Assembly (NCBI RefSeq): GCF_000014145.1 | Contig: NC_008255.1 | Span: forward strand, 2,682,001 to 2,746,000 | Reading direction: 5' to 3' | Source: Cytophaga hutchinsonii ATCC 33406 | Lineage (GTDB): Bacteria; Bacteroidota; Bacteroidia; Cytophagales; Cytophagaceae | DNA: 64,000 nt | Shown here: positions 43,731-53,785 of the stretch, one piece after another | Layout of the letters: each line of letters opens with the position of its first letter | How positions within the stretch are numbered: the first letter of the stretch is position 1 | Program-made: the position numbers and the translations under genes | Notes under the pieces: model-generated | The model's database searches: none | What the model was told of the DNA's origin: nothing | Seen by the model: the letters and a program-made list of their open reading frames with translations, nothing else

Positions 43731-45458
43731 ATGCTACAATCCTTCTCCATGCTCAAACTAACAAGTCTTTTTATACTCATCCCCGTTTTTATATTGGGTT
43801 TCTTTCTGTTAAGTCAGGCACAGAACCCGATGAAGTATACCTACCTATTTCGAAATGTGATATTAAGCAAATCGAAAAATTTTGAACTCGCACCGGTGTT
43901 ACGCGGACGGGTTTATTACCCGCGTTACTTCTATATTCCTGCTCTAAATCAATACATGGTCTATTCAGACTTAGATGAAACAGGGCCTTTTAAAATATAT
44001 GAACATACCAGTAAATCCGAAGGCAAAGCATATGCACTGCTGGATGATAAAGGAACAAATGTTATTACATTTGAAACACCTTTACGTTTCTCCTACCGCA
44101 GCGGCTGTTTTTACGGGCCACACACCTATATTCCTTTTTTAGAAACAGGTAAAACAGATACACTTCGCTATCATCAGATCCATAATGAAAAACTGGACCT
44201 GGGCTCAAAAGCATTTGAAAAACTTTTTATGGAATTGTATGCAACGTCTGAATATATTGAGTTTATAAATCTCCGTGCCTCGCGCGACGACATCCATCAG
44301 GCAGCTGTAATTTTCAAACGTGGCGGTAAGGTTGAAATCCTGCTTTCCGGCTTACGCGATAGCCGCATGATCTGCAATTATCAGGAAGATCGTACCATCA
44401 ATAACTTTGATGATTATTACACCCCGGATATACGTAACAAGGAAAACTTTCCGCAGTCATCGGCGGCAATCGAAATGATTCCGCTTGTAACCGAAAATAC
44501 CAATCCCTTTGTTTACTGGAGAACAGGTTTCAATCAAACCTTTCACATGAAAAGATACCGAAAAGAATATTCTTCCGGCTGGCAGGGCATTATGAAAGTT
44601 GGAGTGATTCCGGTATATGTACCCGGTGAAAGTTCCGGTACGGTATATATAAACTTTAAAACGAACGGAGAACTCTTCAAAATTAAAATCCTGGATGTAG
44701 AAAAAGCAGATTACATTCCCGCCTATCATTTAGGGCTCCGCACCTTTGAACTCCCGGCAAATATTCGCACAAAAAACTCATTGGTATTTATGGAATCGGT
44801 TCAGAATTCAGGGGACAATCGCTTGGGCGGCGGTGTATTTGTTGTGCGCACGGCAACAACAAGCAATCCTTCTGACGATATTCCTTCAGATATGACAGAG
44901 AAAGAATTCAGCGCATTGCCTTTAACATTACAGGTTGCACTGCTTGATCCGGAACATACAACAAGTCTGAAAATATATGCAGAAAATTGTAACGAATGGA
45001 TTCCTGAAATTGAACGTTTGAAAAATCTTGAACATTTGGAAATGACAACGGGCATGACTGAAATTCCAGATGCAATAACAACGTTTACCAAACTGCAATC
45101 GCTATCCATCACGTACGGAAACATTCATACCGTATCTCCTAAAATAGCCGAGCTCACCGCGCTTATAAACATTGACCTGTTTTCAAATAAGCTAACAGAA
45201 TTTCCACACGTATTTTTAGAAATGGAACAATTGGAACGATTAAAGATCGGCGCTAACCCTATCCCTTCATTACCGGAAGACATTGACCGGTTAAAAAACT
45301 TAACGTATCTAAGTCTTACGTTAACCAATGTCACTGTCTTACCGAAATCCATGATCGGAATGGAAAAGCTATACATAGACAATATGGGAATGGAAAATAA
45401 CGTGCCGGATGTATATAAGCAGTTGTTTGACTATACAAAAATCAAAACATTTTATTAA
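43731..45458 (+). CDS. exported or membrane-anchored leucine-rich-repeat protein
   Basis: 575 residues. The N-terminal hydrophobic segment (SLFILIPVFILGFFLLSQAQ) is a signal peptide or anchor; the ATG at 43749 is another possible start. Residues 30-385 form a beta-rich domain of unknown type. Residues about 395-545 contain leucine-rich repeats: ERLKNLEHLEMTTGMTEIPDAIT, FTKLQSLSITYGNIHTVSPKIA, LTALINIDLFSNKLTEFPHVFL, MEQLERLKIGANPIPSLPEDID, LKNLTYLSLTLTNVTVLPKSM. LRRs usually bind proteins. It follows the DUF2931-like membrane protein gene by 25 bases. Confidence 0.75.
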   Translation: MLQSFSMLKLTSLFILIPVFILGFFLLSQAQNPMKYTYLFRNVILSKSKNFELAPVLRGRVYYPRYFYIPALNQYMVYSDLDETGPFKIYEHTSKSEGKAYALLDDKGTNVITFETPLRFSYRSGCFYGPHTYIPFLETGKTDTLRYHQIHNEKLDLGSKAFEKLFMELYATSEYIEFINLRASRDDIHQAAVIFKRGGKVEILLSGLRDSRMICNYQEDRTINNFDDYYTPDIRNKENFPQSSAAIEMIPLVTENTNPFVYWRTGFNQTFHMKRYRKEYSSGWQGIMKVGVIPVYVPGESSGTVYINFKTNGELFKIKILDVEKADYIPAYHLGLRTFELPANIRTKNSLVFMESVQNSGDNRLGGGVFVVRTATTSNPSDDIPSDMTEKEFSALPLTLQVALLDPEHTTSLKIYAENCNEWIPEIERLKNLEHLEMTTGMTEIPDAITTFTKLQSLSITYGNIHTVSPKIAELTALINIDLFSNKLTEFPHVFLEMEQLERLKIGANPIPSLPEDIDRLKNLTYLSLTLTNVTVLPKSMIGMEKLYIDNMGMENNVPDVYKQLFDYTKIKTFY

Positions 45459-45530
45459 AATCAATAAACTGTTTTTTAACGTTCTTATACTAAAAAACGA
45501 AAAGCAACAGTACACTATTTATTCATACAC

Positions 45531-47450
45531 ATGTATATCCTTCAAATCAAACAGCCTGCCGATACATGGGTTGTCGCAATTTGTCAAATTAAAGAAGATG
45601 CTGTTGCATATCTCAATACATTGCCTGCAGAAATACAGGCAGATGCAATATTGAATAAAATTCCTTTTGAATATTTTCCGTTTATTCTCATTGAAAATAC
45701 ACAGACAACTCCAGATTCGGAATCGTATTTTGAATACGATGACTTCGAAGCACTTCAAAAGCGCATAGATACTGCACGTGAACATAAGGCAGACTCCGAA
45801 GAACACATTTACTTCAACTATTATTATATCTCCGAACCCTATTCTCAAATAGTATCTGAGGAAAATTTCATGAAGTATCTGCGGCATACAGCCGTAACAA
45901 ATTATGTATTGAACAAACCCTATCCTGTTTCTTTGTTTCACGAAGAAATAAAAAAGAATGTGAATAATTATGATATTGACCGGCTGGATCAGCTTTGTGA
46001 ACTTACGGAAACGCGTTTTACTTCAGCGCTGGAAAAAGAAGACCTTGCTATAAACGGTTACGAAAGTCTGTTCTGGGATATGAACTATGATTATGCCTGC
46101 GGTAAACTTACAGATGCTGGTATCAGTTATTTGATTCCAATAGTAGAAAAAATGGAATTGTTGTCGGGAGAAAAAAAATGGATGCAACGCAGTGCAGCAT
46201 TGCACATTTTACTGGAAAGATCAATTAAAGAAAATCCGTCAGCAAGCGTTTCCATTTTAACTGATACTGTTGAAGCCTTTGAGCAGTATCTTCGGATATC
46301 ACCTGAAGATGCGCTGGAAATACACCGCTTATTATCTACCGCATATAGATGGATGATGGAAGCGGATGCTGAAAATGCCTTGAACCACTGGCAGCATGCG
46401 GTATCTGAAATAAATAAAGCAATTGGCTTGTCTCCTGAAGAAGCTTCATGGTCTTCCCTGCTGGAGTTGCTATACCTGTTTACAGAAGATGACAACATAC
46501 TTGCTGCACAGAAAGGCATGCAGAAAAAAGTGCAGCACCAAATACAAGCATTAGAACAACAATATGGTGCAGCAATAGCTTATGCCTTCGCTCTTGCCTA
46601 TAAACACTTGTACGAATTCCTTGAATGGAATAAGAGAGAGGATCGTTTCCCTGAACTAAATGCACTTATATGGGCTGAAAAAGCGTTAGCGTATACACCC
46701 GAACAAGCAACACGGATGGATGCCCATCAGGCAGCAGATTTTTTTAATGCTATCGGGCTTAAAACAAAACGTATTGATTTTTTATTAAAGGCGCAATCCA
46801 TATACGAGCGTATCCTGAATACGTATGATGATGCAGCATTTGAAGTCTATTATATAGCCAGCATCTGGAAGCAGATTGCGCACATACACCTTGAAAATAG
46901 AGATCATACATTGGCAGATATAGCTATAAAACAGGCACAGGCACTTTACAAAAAACATCTTAGTCTGGTAAAATGTAATCGTTCTACCCATATTCATTAT
47001 GCTGAGTTTATGGAATATTGCTGCAACTATGAAGGTACTATTGACAAACCAACCGTAGCAGAATTGAAACTGGTTGCAGATGAAATAGAAATCGAATCAG
47101 AAGGCTTCTTAGGCTACCCGTATGAATTACTGATGCGGATTGCCTTGTTTGAACACGATGAAGAACAGGCAATCCTGCAATGTACCAAAAGCCTGATCCT
47201 GCATGAACGCTGCGCCGAATCTATGTTCTATAAACTCTATGAAGAATTTAAGGATTCATCATTTAAAAAACTGGATGCTTTTCTGGATGAAACAAAATCA
47301 TTTATGGAAGACGTACATGCAAATTATTACTACGATCCACAGGTCAAATGGAAAAAATTACGAACAATGAACGGGGATGAATTAATCGAGTACTGGGAAC
47401 AGCGAAAAAAAGAAATCCGAAACCTTCCGCCTTTTATAAAAGCAGATTAA
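45531..47450 (+). CDS. large TPR-like helical protein, last gene of the plus-strand cluster
   Basis: 639 residues, no signal peptide. A short N-terminal beta part (MYILQIKQPADTWVVAICQI) precedes a long all-helical array with TPR-like pairs such as EDALEIHRLLSTAYRWMMEADAENALNHWQHAVSEINKAIGLSPEEASW, TRMDAHQAADFFNAIGLKTKRIDFLLKAQSIYERIL and YIASIWKQIAHIHLENRDHTLADIAIKQAQALYKKHL. Protein-protein interaction is likely. No enzyme motif. Convergent with the macrodomain gene, 60 bases apart, without an obvious hairpin between them. Confidence 0.65.
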   Translation: MYILQIKQPADTWVVAICQIKEDAVAYLNTLPAEIQADAILNKIPFEYFPFILIENTQTTPDSESYFEYDDFEALQKRIDTAREHKADSEEHIYFNYYYISEPYSQIVSEENFMKYLRHTAVTNYVLNKPYPVSLFHEEIKKNVNNYDIDRLDQLCELTETRFTSALEKEDLAINGYESLFWDMNYDYACGKLTDAGISYLIPIVEKMELLSGEKKWMQRSAALHILLERSIKENPSASVSILTDTVEAFEQYLRISPEDALEIHRLLSTAYRWMMEADAENALNHWQHAVSEINKAIGLSPEEASWSSLLELLYLFTEDDNILAAQKGMQKKVQHQIQALEQQYGAAIAYAFALAYKHLYEFLEWNKREDRFPELNALIWAEKALAYTPEQATRMDAHQAADFFNAIGLKTKRIDFLLKAQSIYERILNTYDDAAFEVYYIASIWKQIAHIHLENRDHTLADIAIKQAQALYKKHLSLVKCNRSTHIHYAEFMEYCCNYEGTIDKPTVAELKLVADEIEIESEGFLGYPYELLMRIALFEHDEEQAILQCTKSLILHERCAESMFYKLYEEFKDSSFKKLDAFLDETKSFMEDVHANYYYDPQVKWKKLRTMNGDELIEYWEQRKKEIRNLPPFIKAD

Positions 47451-47509
47451 AAGATGCTGGTATGTTAACGAAAGTTCCAAGACAATAAATTACAATCGAC
47501 ATGCAGGTA

Positions 47510-48043
47510 TCAACGGCTATGTGACCGGTTATAGAGATCCAGTTCTGTTTTTATAAGCATTTCGTATTCATCATCAAAACATACAAACAGCACCTGTTTA
47601 ATCTTATCTGTACCGGCTAAAAAATCAACTGTTGTTTTCACGGCAATATGGGCTGCCATAGTTTTGGGGAATCTATATATTCCCGTACTGATGCCTGGGA
47701 AAGCAATGGATACACAATCGTTTTCAACAGCCAGTTTTAAGGCATTAAAATAACAATCTGCAAGTTTATCGGATTCATTTTTATTACCGCCATTCCAAAC
47801 AGGCCCAACGGTATGTATTACAAATTTTGCAGGTAATTTTCCTGCCGTTGTAATGACAGCCTCGCCTGTTTTACAACTACCCTGCCGGGCAATAATTTTC
47901 CTGCAATCTTCTAAAATTTCTTTTCCGCCAGCCCGGTGTATCGCACCATCAACACCACCTCCGCCTAATAAAGAAGTATTTGCTGCATTTACGATGGCAT
48001 CAACTTCTACGGTCGTAATATCTCCTTTAATAACTTCGATCAT
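47510..48043 (-). CDS. macrodomain ADP-ribose hydrolase
   Basis: 177 residues from the ATG at 48043 ([40 protein letters not shown]); a longer frame to 48103 adds no conserved residues. Macrodomain motifs: [46 protein letters not shown] and [12 protein letters not shown]. The set including [18 protein letters not shown] and STGIY identifies the O-acetyl-ADP-ribose deacetylase (YmdB/MacroD-like) group, which removes ADP-ribose from proteins or hydrolyses O-acetyl-ADP-ribose. It terminates the minus-strand cluster and is 25 bases from the Cys-pair protein gene. Confidence 0.95.
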   Translation of the reverse strand: MIEVIKGDITTVEVDAIVNAANTSLLGGGGVDGAIHRAGGKEILEDCRKIIARQGSCKTGEAVITTAGKLPAKFVIHTVGPVWNGGNKNESDKLADCYFNALKLAVENDCVSIAFPGISTGIYRFPKTMAAHIAVKTTVDFLAGTDKIKQVLFVCFDDEYEMLIKTELDLYNRSHSR

Positions 48044-48068
48044 ACATTTATTTTTTAGTACAAGGAAT

Positions 48069-48560
48069 TCAACCGGCAGTATTTTTTTTGATGTTGTATC
48101 CAAAGGGACTTATCTTTTCTTCGTATAACTTTTCTCCGCATGTACACCGATAGACAACAGGACGTACTGCATTCTCACTCACACTTATTGTTGACTTCGT
48201 TGCACAATTCCGGCAAACCACTATAAGATGGATTCTTGCCCATCTGAACACATCCAGTCTTGCTATGCCCTTATATTTTTTATCAATAAATGATTCAAAC
48301 TCAAATTCAATTGTATGGGTTATGGAGACTAAGTCTGTTCCGCTTATAACATTCCTTTCAATGAGTTTACCCGGAAAGCCCGCACATATTGCCCGTGGTG
48401 TACAAATGCCGGGTGTATCAATTTCTTCGAAAAATATGGTTCGGTTATACCGTTGACAAGTGCTACATGGAATGGTGATTTCTAACGTATTTGATAACCC
48501 GCCAAAATCAGCCGGATCAATACGCAGAGCGCAGCTTAATGTATAAATGTAAGAATCCAT
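48069..48560 (-). CDS. unknown protein with Cys-pair (zinc-ribbon-like) motifs
   Basis: 163 residues. It has two candidate zinc sites. The first is [11 protein letters not shown] near residue 32, with further Cys in [15 protein letters not shown]. The second is made of [15 protein letters not shown] and [13 protein letters not shown] at the C-terminal end, which has a classical ribbon spacing. In between is a beta-rich part ([15 protein letters not shown]). No family recognised. It lies upstream of the macrodomain gene with 25 bases between, so co-expression is likely. Confidence 0.6.
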   Translation of the reverse strand: MDSYIYTLSCALRIDPADFGGLSNTLEITIPCSTCQRYNRTIFFEEIDTPGICTPRAICAGFPGKLIERNVISGTDLVSITHTIEFEFESFIDKKYKGIARLDVFRWARIHLIVVCRNCATKSTISVSENAVRPVVYRCTCGEKLYEEKISPFGYNIKKNTAG

Positions 48561-48812
48561 TTAAGTGTTATTCAAATCAGTGTTTGTTCGGGCTAACTAT
48601 TTCTGCCAGACTAAATACACATCGCAGTTACTTAAATGTACTACTATTTTTTATCGTTCTGCATCATTACGGCTCTAAAAAAAATATAAAATTACCGCTG
48701 CATGCATGTTAATTAACCGTTTATGCGTATACTTTTAAGCATGAACGAAATGGATATATTGCCTGCAGATGACCCTGATTGCGGCGCTCCCTATAATTTC
48801 AGGGAAATTAAA

Positions 48813-49598
48813 TTAATCCAGTATAAATTCCGCATCCACCATCTTCAATACAATAAAATCACCTTCGGGATAATTTTCATCAAAGCCTCCAATCAGACCA
48901 ATTTTAACAGTATATTTTTGAATCAACGCCTCCATACCAACTTCAAATGATGCAACATCAACTTTTTGTTTAGGTTTCAAGCCAACACCCTGACGGCCAT
49001 TCGTAAAAAACAACATCAGGTTGTGTCTATCTCCACATTTTTTTTCCTTGTAAAACACTACATGAATATTCGCTGCAGCTGTAACAACCAAAATTTCATT
49101 TAAAAAATCTTCCTTTTCATTTGTGCCTGCATTACAATCAAAGCGAATACAGGAAGTCTCCGCATTGTATTTCATAAGCGAAGATGCTACCATACTAAAA
49201 TATTTTTTGGTTGGCCAAACATGATCGTTCTTCACATGATACAATCGAATAAGTTCAGCATCTTTGAGCGACGTATAGGCTACCTTTCGGGCATCCATAT
49301 TTTTTAAGATTACTTCCATTTTCAATGCGATCTCAAAATCATAATCATGCATGTTATAACTGCCTGTACCAATCTGCAGATACTTTCCTGATCTGTATAT
49401 AAACACAAATGCATCGGCATATTGATCTACAAGTTCACGGAGGGCTTGTATAACGTTAGCTGCCTGATCTGTTTCAACAATTACTTCCAATTCAGCAGGT
49501 GCATCGGCATGCCCGCCAAGCCCTTTGCGATAGGTGAAATAATCGTACGTATACAAATTATACGGAAAATCAAAATACCAGTAAACGCCTAAGATCAT
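48813..49598 (-). CDS. unknown protein beginning MILGVYWYFDFP
   Basis: 261 residues from the ATG at 49598, preferred over the frame's ATG at 49634 because the protein then opens with a clean strand MILGVYWYFDFPYNLYTYDYFTYRKGLGGHAD. The rest is mixed alpha/beta: ELEVIVETDQAANVIQALRELVDQYADAFVFIYRS, MHDYDFEIALKMEVILKNMDA, NIHVVFYKEKKCGDRHNLMLFFTNGRQGVG, VKIGLIGGFDENYPEGDFIVLKMVD. No signal, no known catalytic motif. It is the next gene after 49640-51253 in the minus-strand run (41-base gap). Confidence 0.55.
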   Translation of the reverse strand: MILGVYWYFDFPYNLYTYDYFTYRKGLGGHADAPAELEVIVETDQAANVIQALRELVDQYADAFVFIYRSGKYLQIGTGSYNMHDYDFEIALKMEVILKNMDARKVAYTSLKDAELIRLYHVKNDHVWPTKKYFSMVASSLMKYNAETSCIRFDCNAGTNEKEDFLNEILVVTAAANIHVVFYKEKKCGDRHNLMLFFTNGRQGVGLKPKQKVDVASFEVGMEALIQKYTVKIGLIGGFDENYPEGDFIVLKMVDAEFILD

Positions 49599-49639
49599 AG
49601 TATAAATTATTATTTTCCTGAGGCACCGCCACAAGTTTC

Positions 49640-51253
49640 TTACAAATTCAGTTCGTCATAGATGTATTTGCACACCACCGGAACCGACATATCAAACGCA
49701 GCAGCAATCCTTTCGGATAATGCTGAACAAAGACGTGTGTATGTTTCATTGACATAATTTTCAGCTTGTGCTCCGGAAAAATATTCCCACAAAGGAGACG
49801 TTGTACTCTTTGATGTGTAAACAGTCAGATTCATTAACGCTGAATCATCTTCATATTGTTCATACGTAGAAATATTAACCAGTTGCCTATGCTGTACCAG
49901 ATGAATCGTAAAATAAAACGCCATGGAGTGGTCATATTCCAGCACAACAGCATCGAGCTTGTCCAGCGAACGCCCGTTCATTTTCATAAGCGTAAACGTG
50001 CAGATATGTTCTATAAATGCATCTATGGTTTCTTCCATAAACGAGTTATCCTTACAATATGACACAGTCTGCTTCCCATGCTGATTTAAGCTTGAAATTT
50101 TAAACAACTCGTTATTTTTATATTCAAACGTATACTCAAATCCGGCATCCGATTTATGTCCCATAAAAAACATGCAGTGCAGATACACGGCACGTATAAT
50201 TTGTTGCTGTTCGTTTTTATAATATGTAATTTCATTATAATGACCTTCCGAATACTTTTCATATTGATCGCTATGCTCAGTAACCGGCTTCAGTACTGTA
50301 TACGATTCAAATTCAGGTTGTCCGCTCTTTAAGAAAAATTTATAAGCCGTTTTTACACCTTCTTTGTCTTGAAAAATCCGCCTCCAGATGAGTTTATCTT
50401 CATGATAATAATCTACCAGCTGAGGAATATTATTTTTTAATTTATACTGATAATAAAACAACAGATTTTCGGGTTTCTGTTTACTAAGCTCCCAATCTAT
50501 ATTTTCGGAACGTTTATGCATATGTATTTCTACATAATACGGCTGAATAAAATAAATTTCCTGCTGTGTAAATATATCTACACAGGCATCCATTTCTATT
50601 GCTTCAATCAGTTCTTCATAACGGCCTGTCTCCTGCTCTATAACTGCTTGAACGTTAAGAATGGTTTCATCATTCGCATATTCTTCGTTATTTTTTTTAT
50701 CATATGCCTGAAGCTTCTGTTTTATTTTATTAACAGCTTTCTTTGGGAGCAGTTTTTTAAGATAATCTGCTTCATCACACATTTCATAATCCCGTGCTGT
50801 TACATGAAAATCCGCTGCCAGATTCAGATGTGTCCAATTAGAAGATTCAAGCATCAATGCTTTGCACACCTCTATATACAATTGAAATATAAACGGCTGC
50901 CGGTCTTCGTATTCAATTTCTTCCAATAACTGATCAGCTGTTGAGAACAGCGCTTCATACGGATCGAATGTAAGTACAATCGTTTGGTTCTCGCTAAACA
51001 GTTCCAGGTCAGCTGCATTATAACTTGCAAGCGGATGTTCATGCCTATCAGACAAACCCTCTGCTTCCTTTTTCTGAGCAAGGCCAAGCGTTGGCGGGAA
51101 CGGATATTCCAAGGTAAATTCTAACAACAGCCAGCTGATTTCGTCCTCTACCGGCGACTGCTGCTGCATACTTTCTGCAATTGTTTTTATAAGTGCCAGC
51201 TTAGCGTTTTCAAGTACTGCCTGCAGGGATTTTTTAAGTTTTATCTTTGCCAA
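49640..51253 (-). CDS. large unknown protein of the minus-strand cluster
   Basis: 537 residues, cytoplasmic by sequence (no signal, no membrane helix). Acidic. Segments include EISWLLLEFTLEYPFPPTLGLAQ, IVLTFDPYEALFSTADQLLEEIEYEDRQPFIFQLYIEVC, LLFYYQYKLKNNIPQLVDYYHEDKLIWRRIF and a beta-rich C-terminal third. No family recognised. It lies 22 bases behind the DUF2931-like/TPR gene and is almost surely co-transcribed with it. Confidence 0.6.
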   Translation of the reverse strand: MAKIKLKKSLQAVLENAKLALIKTIAESMQQQSPVEDEISWLLLEFTLEYPFPPTLGLAQKKEAEGLSDRHEHPLASYNAADLELFSENQTIVLTFDPYEALFSTADQLLEEIEYEDRQPFIFQLYIEVCKALMLESSNWTHLNLAADFHVTARDYEMCDEADYLKKLLPKKAVNKIKQKLQAYDKKNNEEYANDETILNVQAVIEQETGRYEELIEAIEMDACVDIFTQQEIYFIQPYYVEIHMHKRSENIDWELSKQKPENLLFYYQYKLKNNIPQLVDYYHEDKLIWRRIFQDKEGVKTAYKFFLKSGQPEFESYTVLKPVTEHSDQYEKYSEGHYNEITYYKNEQQQIIRAVYLHCMFFMGHKSDAGFEYTFEYKNNELFKISSLNQHGKQTVSYCKDNSFMEETIDAFIEHICTFTLMKMNGRSLDKLDAVVLEYDHSMAFYFTIHLVQHRQLVNISTYEQYEDDSALMNLTVYTSKSTTSPLWEYFSGAQAENYVNETYTRLCSALSERIAAAFDMSVPVVCKYIYDELNL

Positions 51254-51275
51254 ATTTCAACTAATTTATTTGTCA

Positions 51276-53189
51276 TTAAACCAGCACCCCTTTATTTGCA
51301 ATAATCTCAGCAACCATATCCGTTGTAAATTGTTTTTTTATGCATTCTTCTGCATAATGCAAAGCTTGACGTGCATCTTTCATTTTATAATGGATCTCTG
51401 CCATGTTTACCAGGTAAAACAATTGCTGCGGATAAGCAGCATAGGCTTTTTCAAAACGCGCAAGTGCTTCAGTATAGCGTTTTTCCTCATCATATAAACA
51501 ACCATAATGATTATAAATCTGAGCAAAAGCATATGGTTCTGTTTTCGTTTTATCAAGGAAATAATTTTCCTGTGCATACGAAGCTTCAAATCCCTGTGCA
51601 TACCAAAGCAAGCGTGCTTCATAAAAATAAATCATCGGAAAGTACGGATATTGTTCCAGCGCTTCTTTACAAAGCTGTTCAGCTTTTGTATATGCTTTTT
51701 CAACAATGGCTTCGTAAATATTTTTCAGGAAATTATTTTTAACTATAAAATCTTTTTTTTCTGAAAGCGTTTCTTTAACATCTTTCAACCGGTATTCATT
51801 AACTTCTTTTTCCCAGGCGGTAAAAGGAACAAAAGCATCATTAAGTTTAAGACGCATTGTTGCATCACCGTTTTCAGGATCGAGTTGAAAATCAAAAGTG
51901 AGCGTTGGTTTAACAGTACCAAATGTCTGTATCAGACTGTATAATTTTTCCGCATCAACATGAATATTTACCCAGCTGATTTTGTGATAATCTATTTCAA
52001 AAAAAACAGGCAGTCTTCTTTCTTCAAACGTATTAAATGGAATGGCCTTACTGGTTGTATAATTATTGCGAACGTCTTTGATTTCTATGTTATGTCCCTC
52101 CAATCCGGTACCGGTAATTTGCCAGCTGCAGCGATAATCAGCCAGCTCCGCACGTGCATCGATTTCATTGGATTGTCTGATCTTATTGGATTGTGCAGAT
52201 AGCTCTTTTTTTCCGTATATGGCAGCAGCTGCATGCTGCAGATCCGTTCTTGCTTCAGCAGCTGCATCCATTGATTTTAAGGTAACCCGGTCAATAATAT
52301 CCGTATGTTTATTAAACAGCTGTATCTTTCCTCCTTTTAATATGGAAAGTGTTACCCGGTCTGTTTTTTGCCCGCGAAGAAATTTAGGAATGTTTGTCGG
52401 ATATTTATTTTCTTCATATGCCAGTTTCTCAAATGGAAAATTAATTTCGTCTTTGTAATATGCATCTTCTATAACAGAATACCAGGAAATCTGTAACCGG
52501 TCTGTACCTATAGGTATATGAATGGTTTCATTGAATACAGGTTGATACAGATATTTATTCCGTTCTGATACAGACAGGTTAGCCAGCTTTCCTATATGCT
52601 CCAGATGGTTACGTTCTGTGACAGACACATGAGTCATGAATTTCTTTTTCGTATTCAGAAAGGTAACAGATTCAGCACAGGTCAGCAGTTCATAATCGTG
52701 TATAATAGTTAGCGGAAGCGTTGTAAAATGGGCTGCCTGGTAATATTGATCAAACTGATACTTCAGCTCCAGCACCACAAAATAAATAACCGGAATTGCC
52801 AGCACAACAAACAGCCAGATGTAAAAATAGATATCATAAAAAACACCTGTCTGCTGAAACGTAACAATAATGTATGCTCCAACATTTGTAATCAGGATCA
52901 CAGCCAGAATTACTAAAAAAGACGTAAGCAGCGAGAGCAGATCAAACAGGCCGGTATGTGTTGCATTCCGCGATCCGTTTGGAGAAGCATTTTTTAATCC
53001 GTGATAAGCAGCTGTCAAAAAAACTGCAATGATTCCATTTGCGACAAGCATCGGAATGAGCCCGAAGAAAAACAACATACCGAAAGAGAGAAAAGCGATT
53101 GCGCAGATCGGCAGTATAGGAAAACCAAGTAATTCAGAAAAATTAAAATATGGCTCTTCTATTTTTTTATAAGTAGTATACTTTTTCAA
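51276..53189 (-). CDS. membrane protein with DUF2931-like domain and C-terminal TPRs
   Basis: 637 residues. N-terminal membrane region with about four helices (residues 20-160) and the loop GLKNASPNGSRNATHTG between helices 2 and 3. Then a DUF2931-like beta domain (TDRLQISWYSVIEDAYYKDEINFPFEKL, ILKGGKIQLFN), homologous to the 42938-43705 protein. A second beta region follows (LPVFFEIDYHKISWVNIHVD). C-terminal TPRs are visible from about residue 500: AYTKAEQLCKEALEQYPYFPMIYFYEARLLWYAQG, AQIYNHYGCLYDEEKRYTEALARFEKAYAAYP, LVNMAEIHYKMKDARQALHYAEECI. Probably a membrane scaffold. Confidence 0.65.
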   Translation of the reverse strand: MKKYTTYKKIEEPYFNFSELLGFPILPICAIAFLSFGMLFFFGLIPMLVANGIIAVFLTAAYHGLKNASPNGSRNATHTGLFDLLSLLTSFLVILAVILITNVGAYIIVTFQQTGVFYDIYFYIWLFVVLAIPVIYFVVLELKYQFDQYYQAAHFTTLPLTIIHDYELLTCAESVTFLNTKKKFMTHVSVTERNHLEHIGKLANLSVSERNKYLYQPVFNETIHIPIGTDRLQISWYSVIEDAYYKDEINFPFEKLAYEENKYPTNIPKFLRGQKTDRVTLSILKGGKIQLFNKHTDIIDRVTLKSMDAAAEARTDLQHAAAAIYGKKELSAQSNKIRQSNEIDARAELADYRCSWQITGTGLEGHNIEIKDVRNNYTTSKAIPFNTFEERRLPVFFEIDYHKISWVNIHVDAEKLYSLIQTFGTVKPTLTFDFQLDPENGDATMRLKLNDAFVPFTAWEKEVNEYRLKDVKETLSEKKDFIVKNNFLKNIYEAIVEKAYTKAEQLCKEALEQYPYFPMIYFYEARLLWYAQGFEASYAQENYFLDKTKTEPYAFAQIYNHYGCLYDEEKRYTEALARFEKAYAAYPQQLFYLVNMAEIHYKMKDARQALHYAEECIKKQFTTDMVAEIIANKGVLV

Positions 53190-53233
53190 AGCAGTTTTAT
53201 TTTTTAATGATATATAATCAAATCATTTATTCG

Positions 53234-53710
53234 TTATTTAGTCTGGTTCAGGCAGATCACTCTTTTAATACCTGCACAACGGAACATGAAATTATTCGCC
53301 CCCCACTGCAAGGACTTTATGTTATATTCATTTATAATTTCAAATGCTACACGTTCTTTATTGATATTTTTTTCATTTTTAATACCAACAATGGGTGTAA
53401 GTTGTATAAGCGCATGTACGGGCAAGGAAAATGTTTCTTCTATTTCTTGTGAAAACGAATCCTGCATGTGTTTGAGCTGTTCGCTGTGATGCACAGCTTG
53501 TATGTAAGGCATCCCAAAACTATCCGGCTGTAGCCAGCCTTTCACCACATAACGGATCACGGATATGCTATTTAGTAAATTCAGCTGGCTCTTAATTACC
53601 GTTACTTCAAAAGACGAAACTTCAAGCATTTTCTGATGCGCCCACCAGCCCAGCTTATAAACAACCGGCAGGTTCTTTTTTTGTTTTGATCCTATAGAAA
53701 ATAATCTCAT
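53234..53710 (-). CDS. small protein of unknown function
   Basis: 158 residues. No signal peptide or membrane helix. N-terminal basic segment MRLFSIGSKQKKNLP, then an amphipathic stretch KLGWWAHQKMLEVSSFEVTVIKSQLN, and a C-terminal beta-like part LQWGANNFMFRCAGIKRVICLN. No family recognised. Spacing (44 and 75 bases) places it in the minus-strand run. Confidence 0.5.
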   Translation of the reverse strand: MRLFSIGSKQKKNLPVVYKLGWWAHQKMLEVSSFEVTVIKSQLNLLNSISVIRYVVKGWLQPDSFGMPYIQAVHHSEQLKHMQDSFSQEIEETFSLPVHALIQLTPIVGIKNEKNINKERVAFEIINEYNIKSLQWGANNFMFRCAGIKRVICLNQTK

Positions 53711-53785
53711 TCCTGAATAGTGTTTTAATAAAACCGTTCTCTAAAAAAATAATATATATATCGAACGCACGCAGGTCAATCTGCA

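Noticed and set aside
39403-47450. Plus-strand cluster as a type VI secretion or prophage module
   Set aside because: No tube, sheath, spike, ATPase, integrase or capsid-like sequences are recognisable among its genes.
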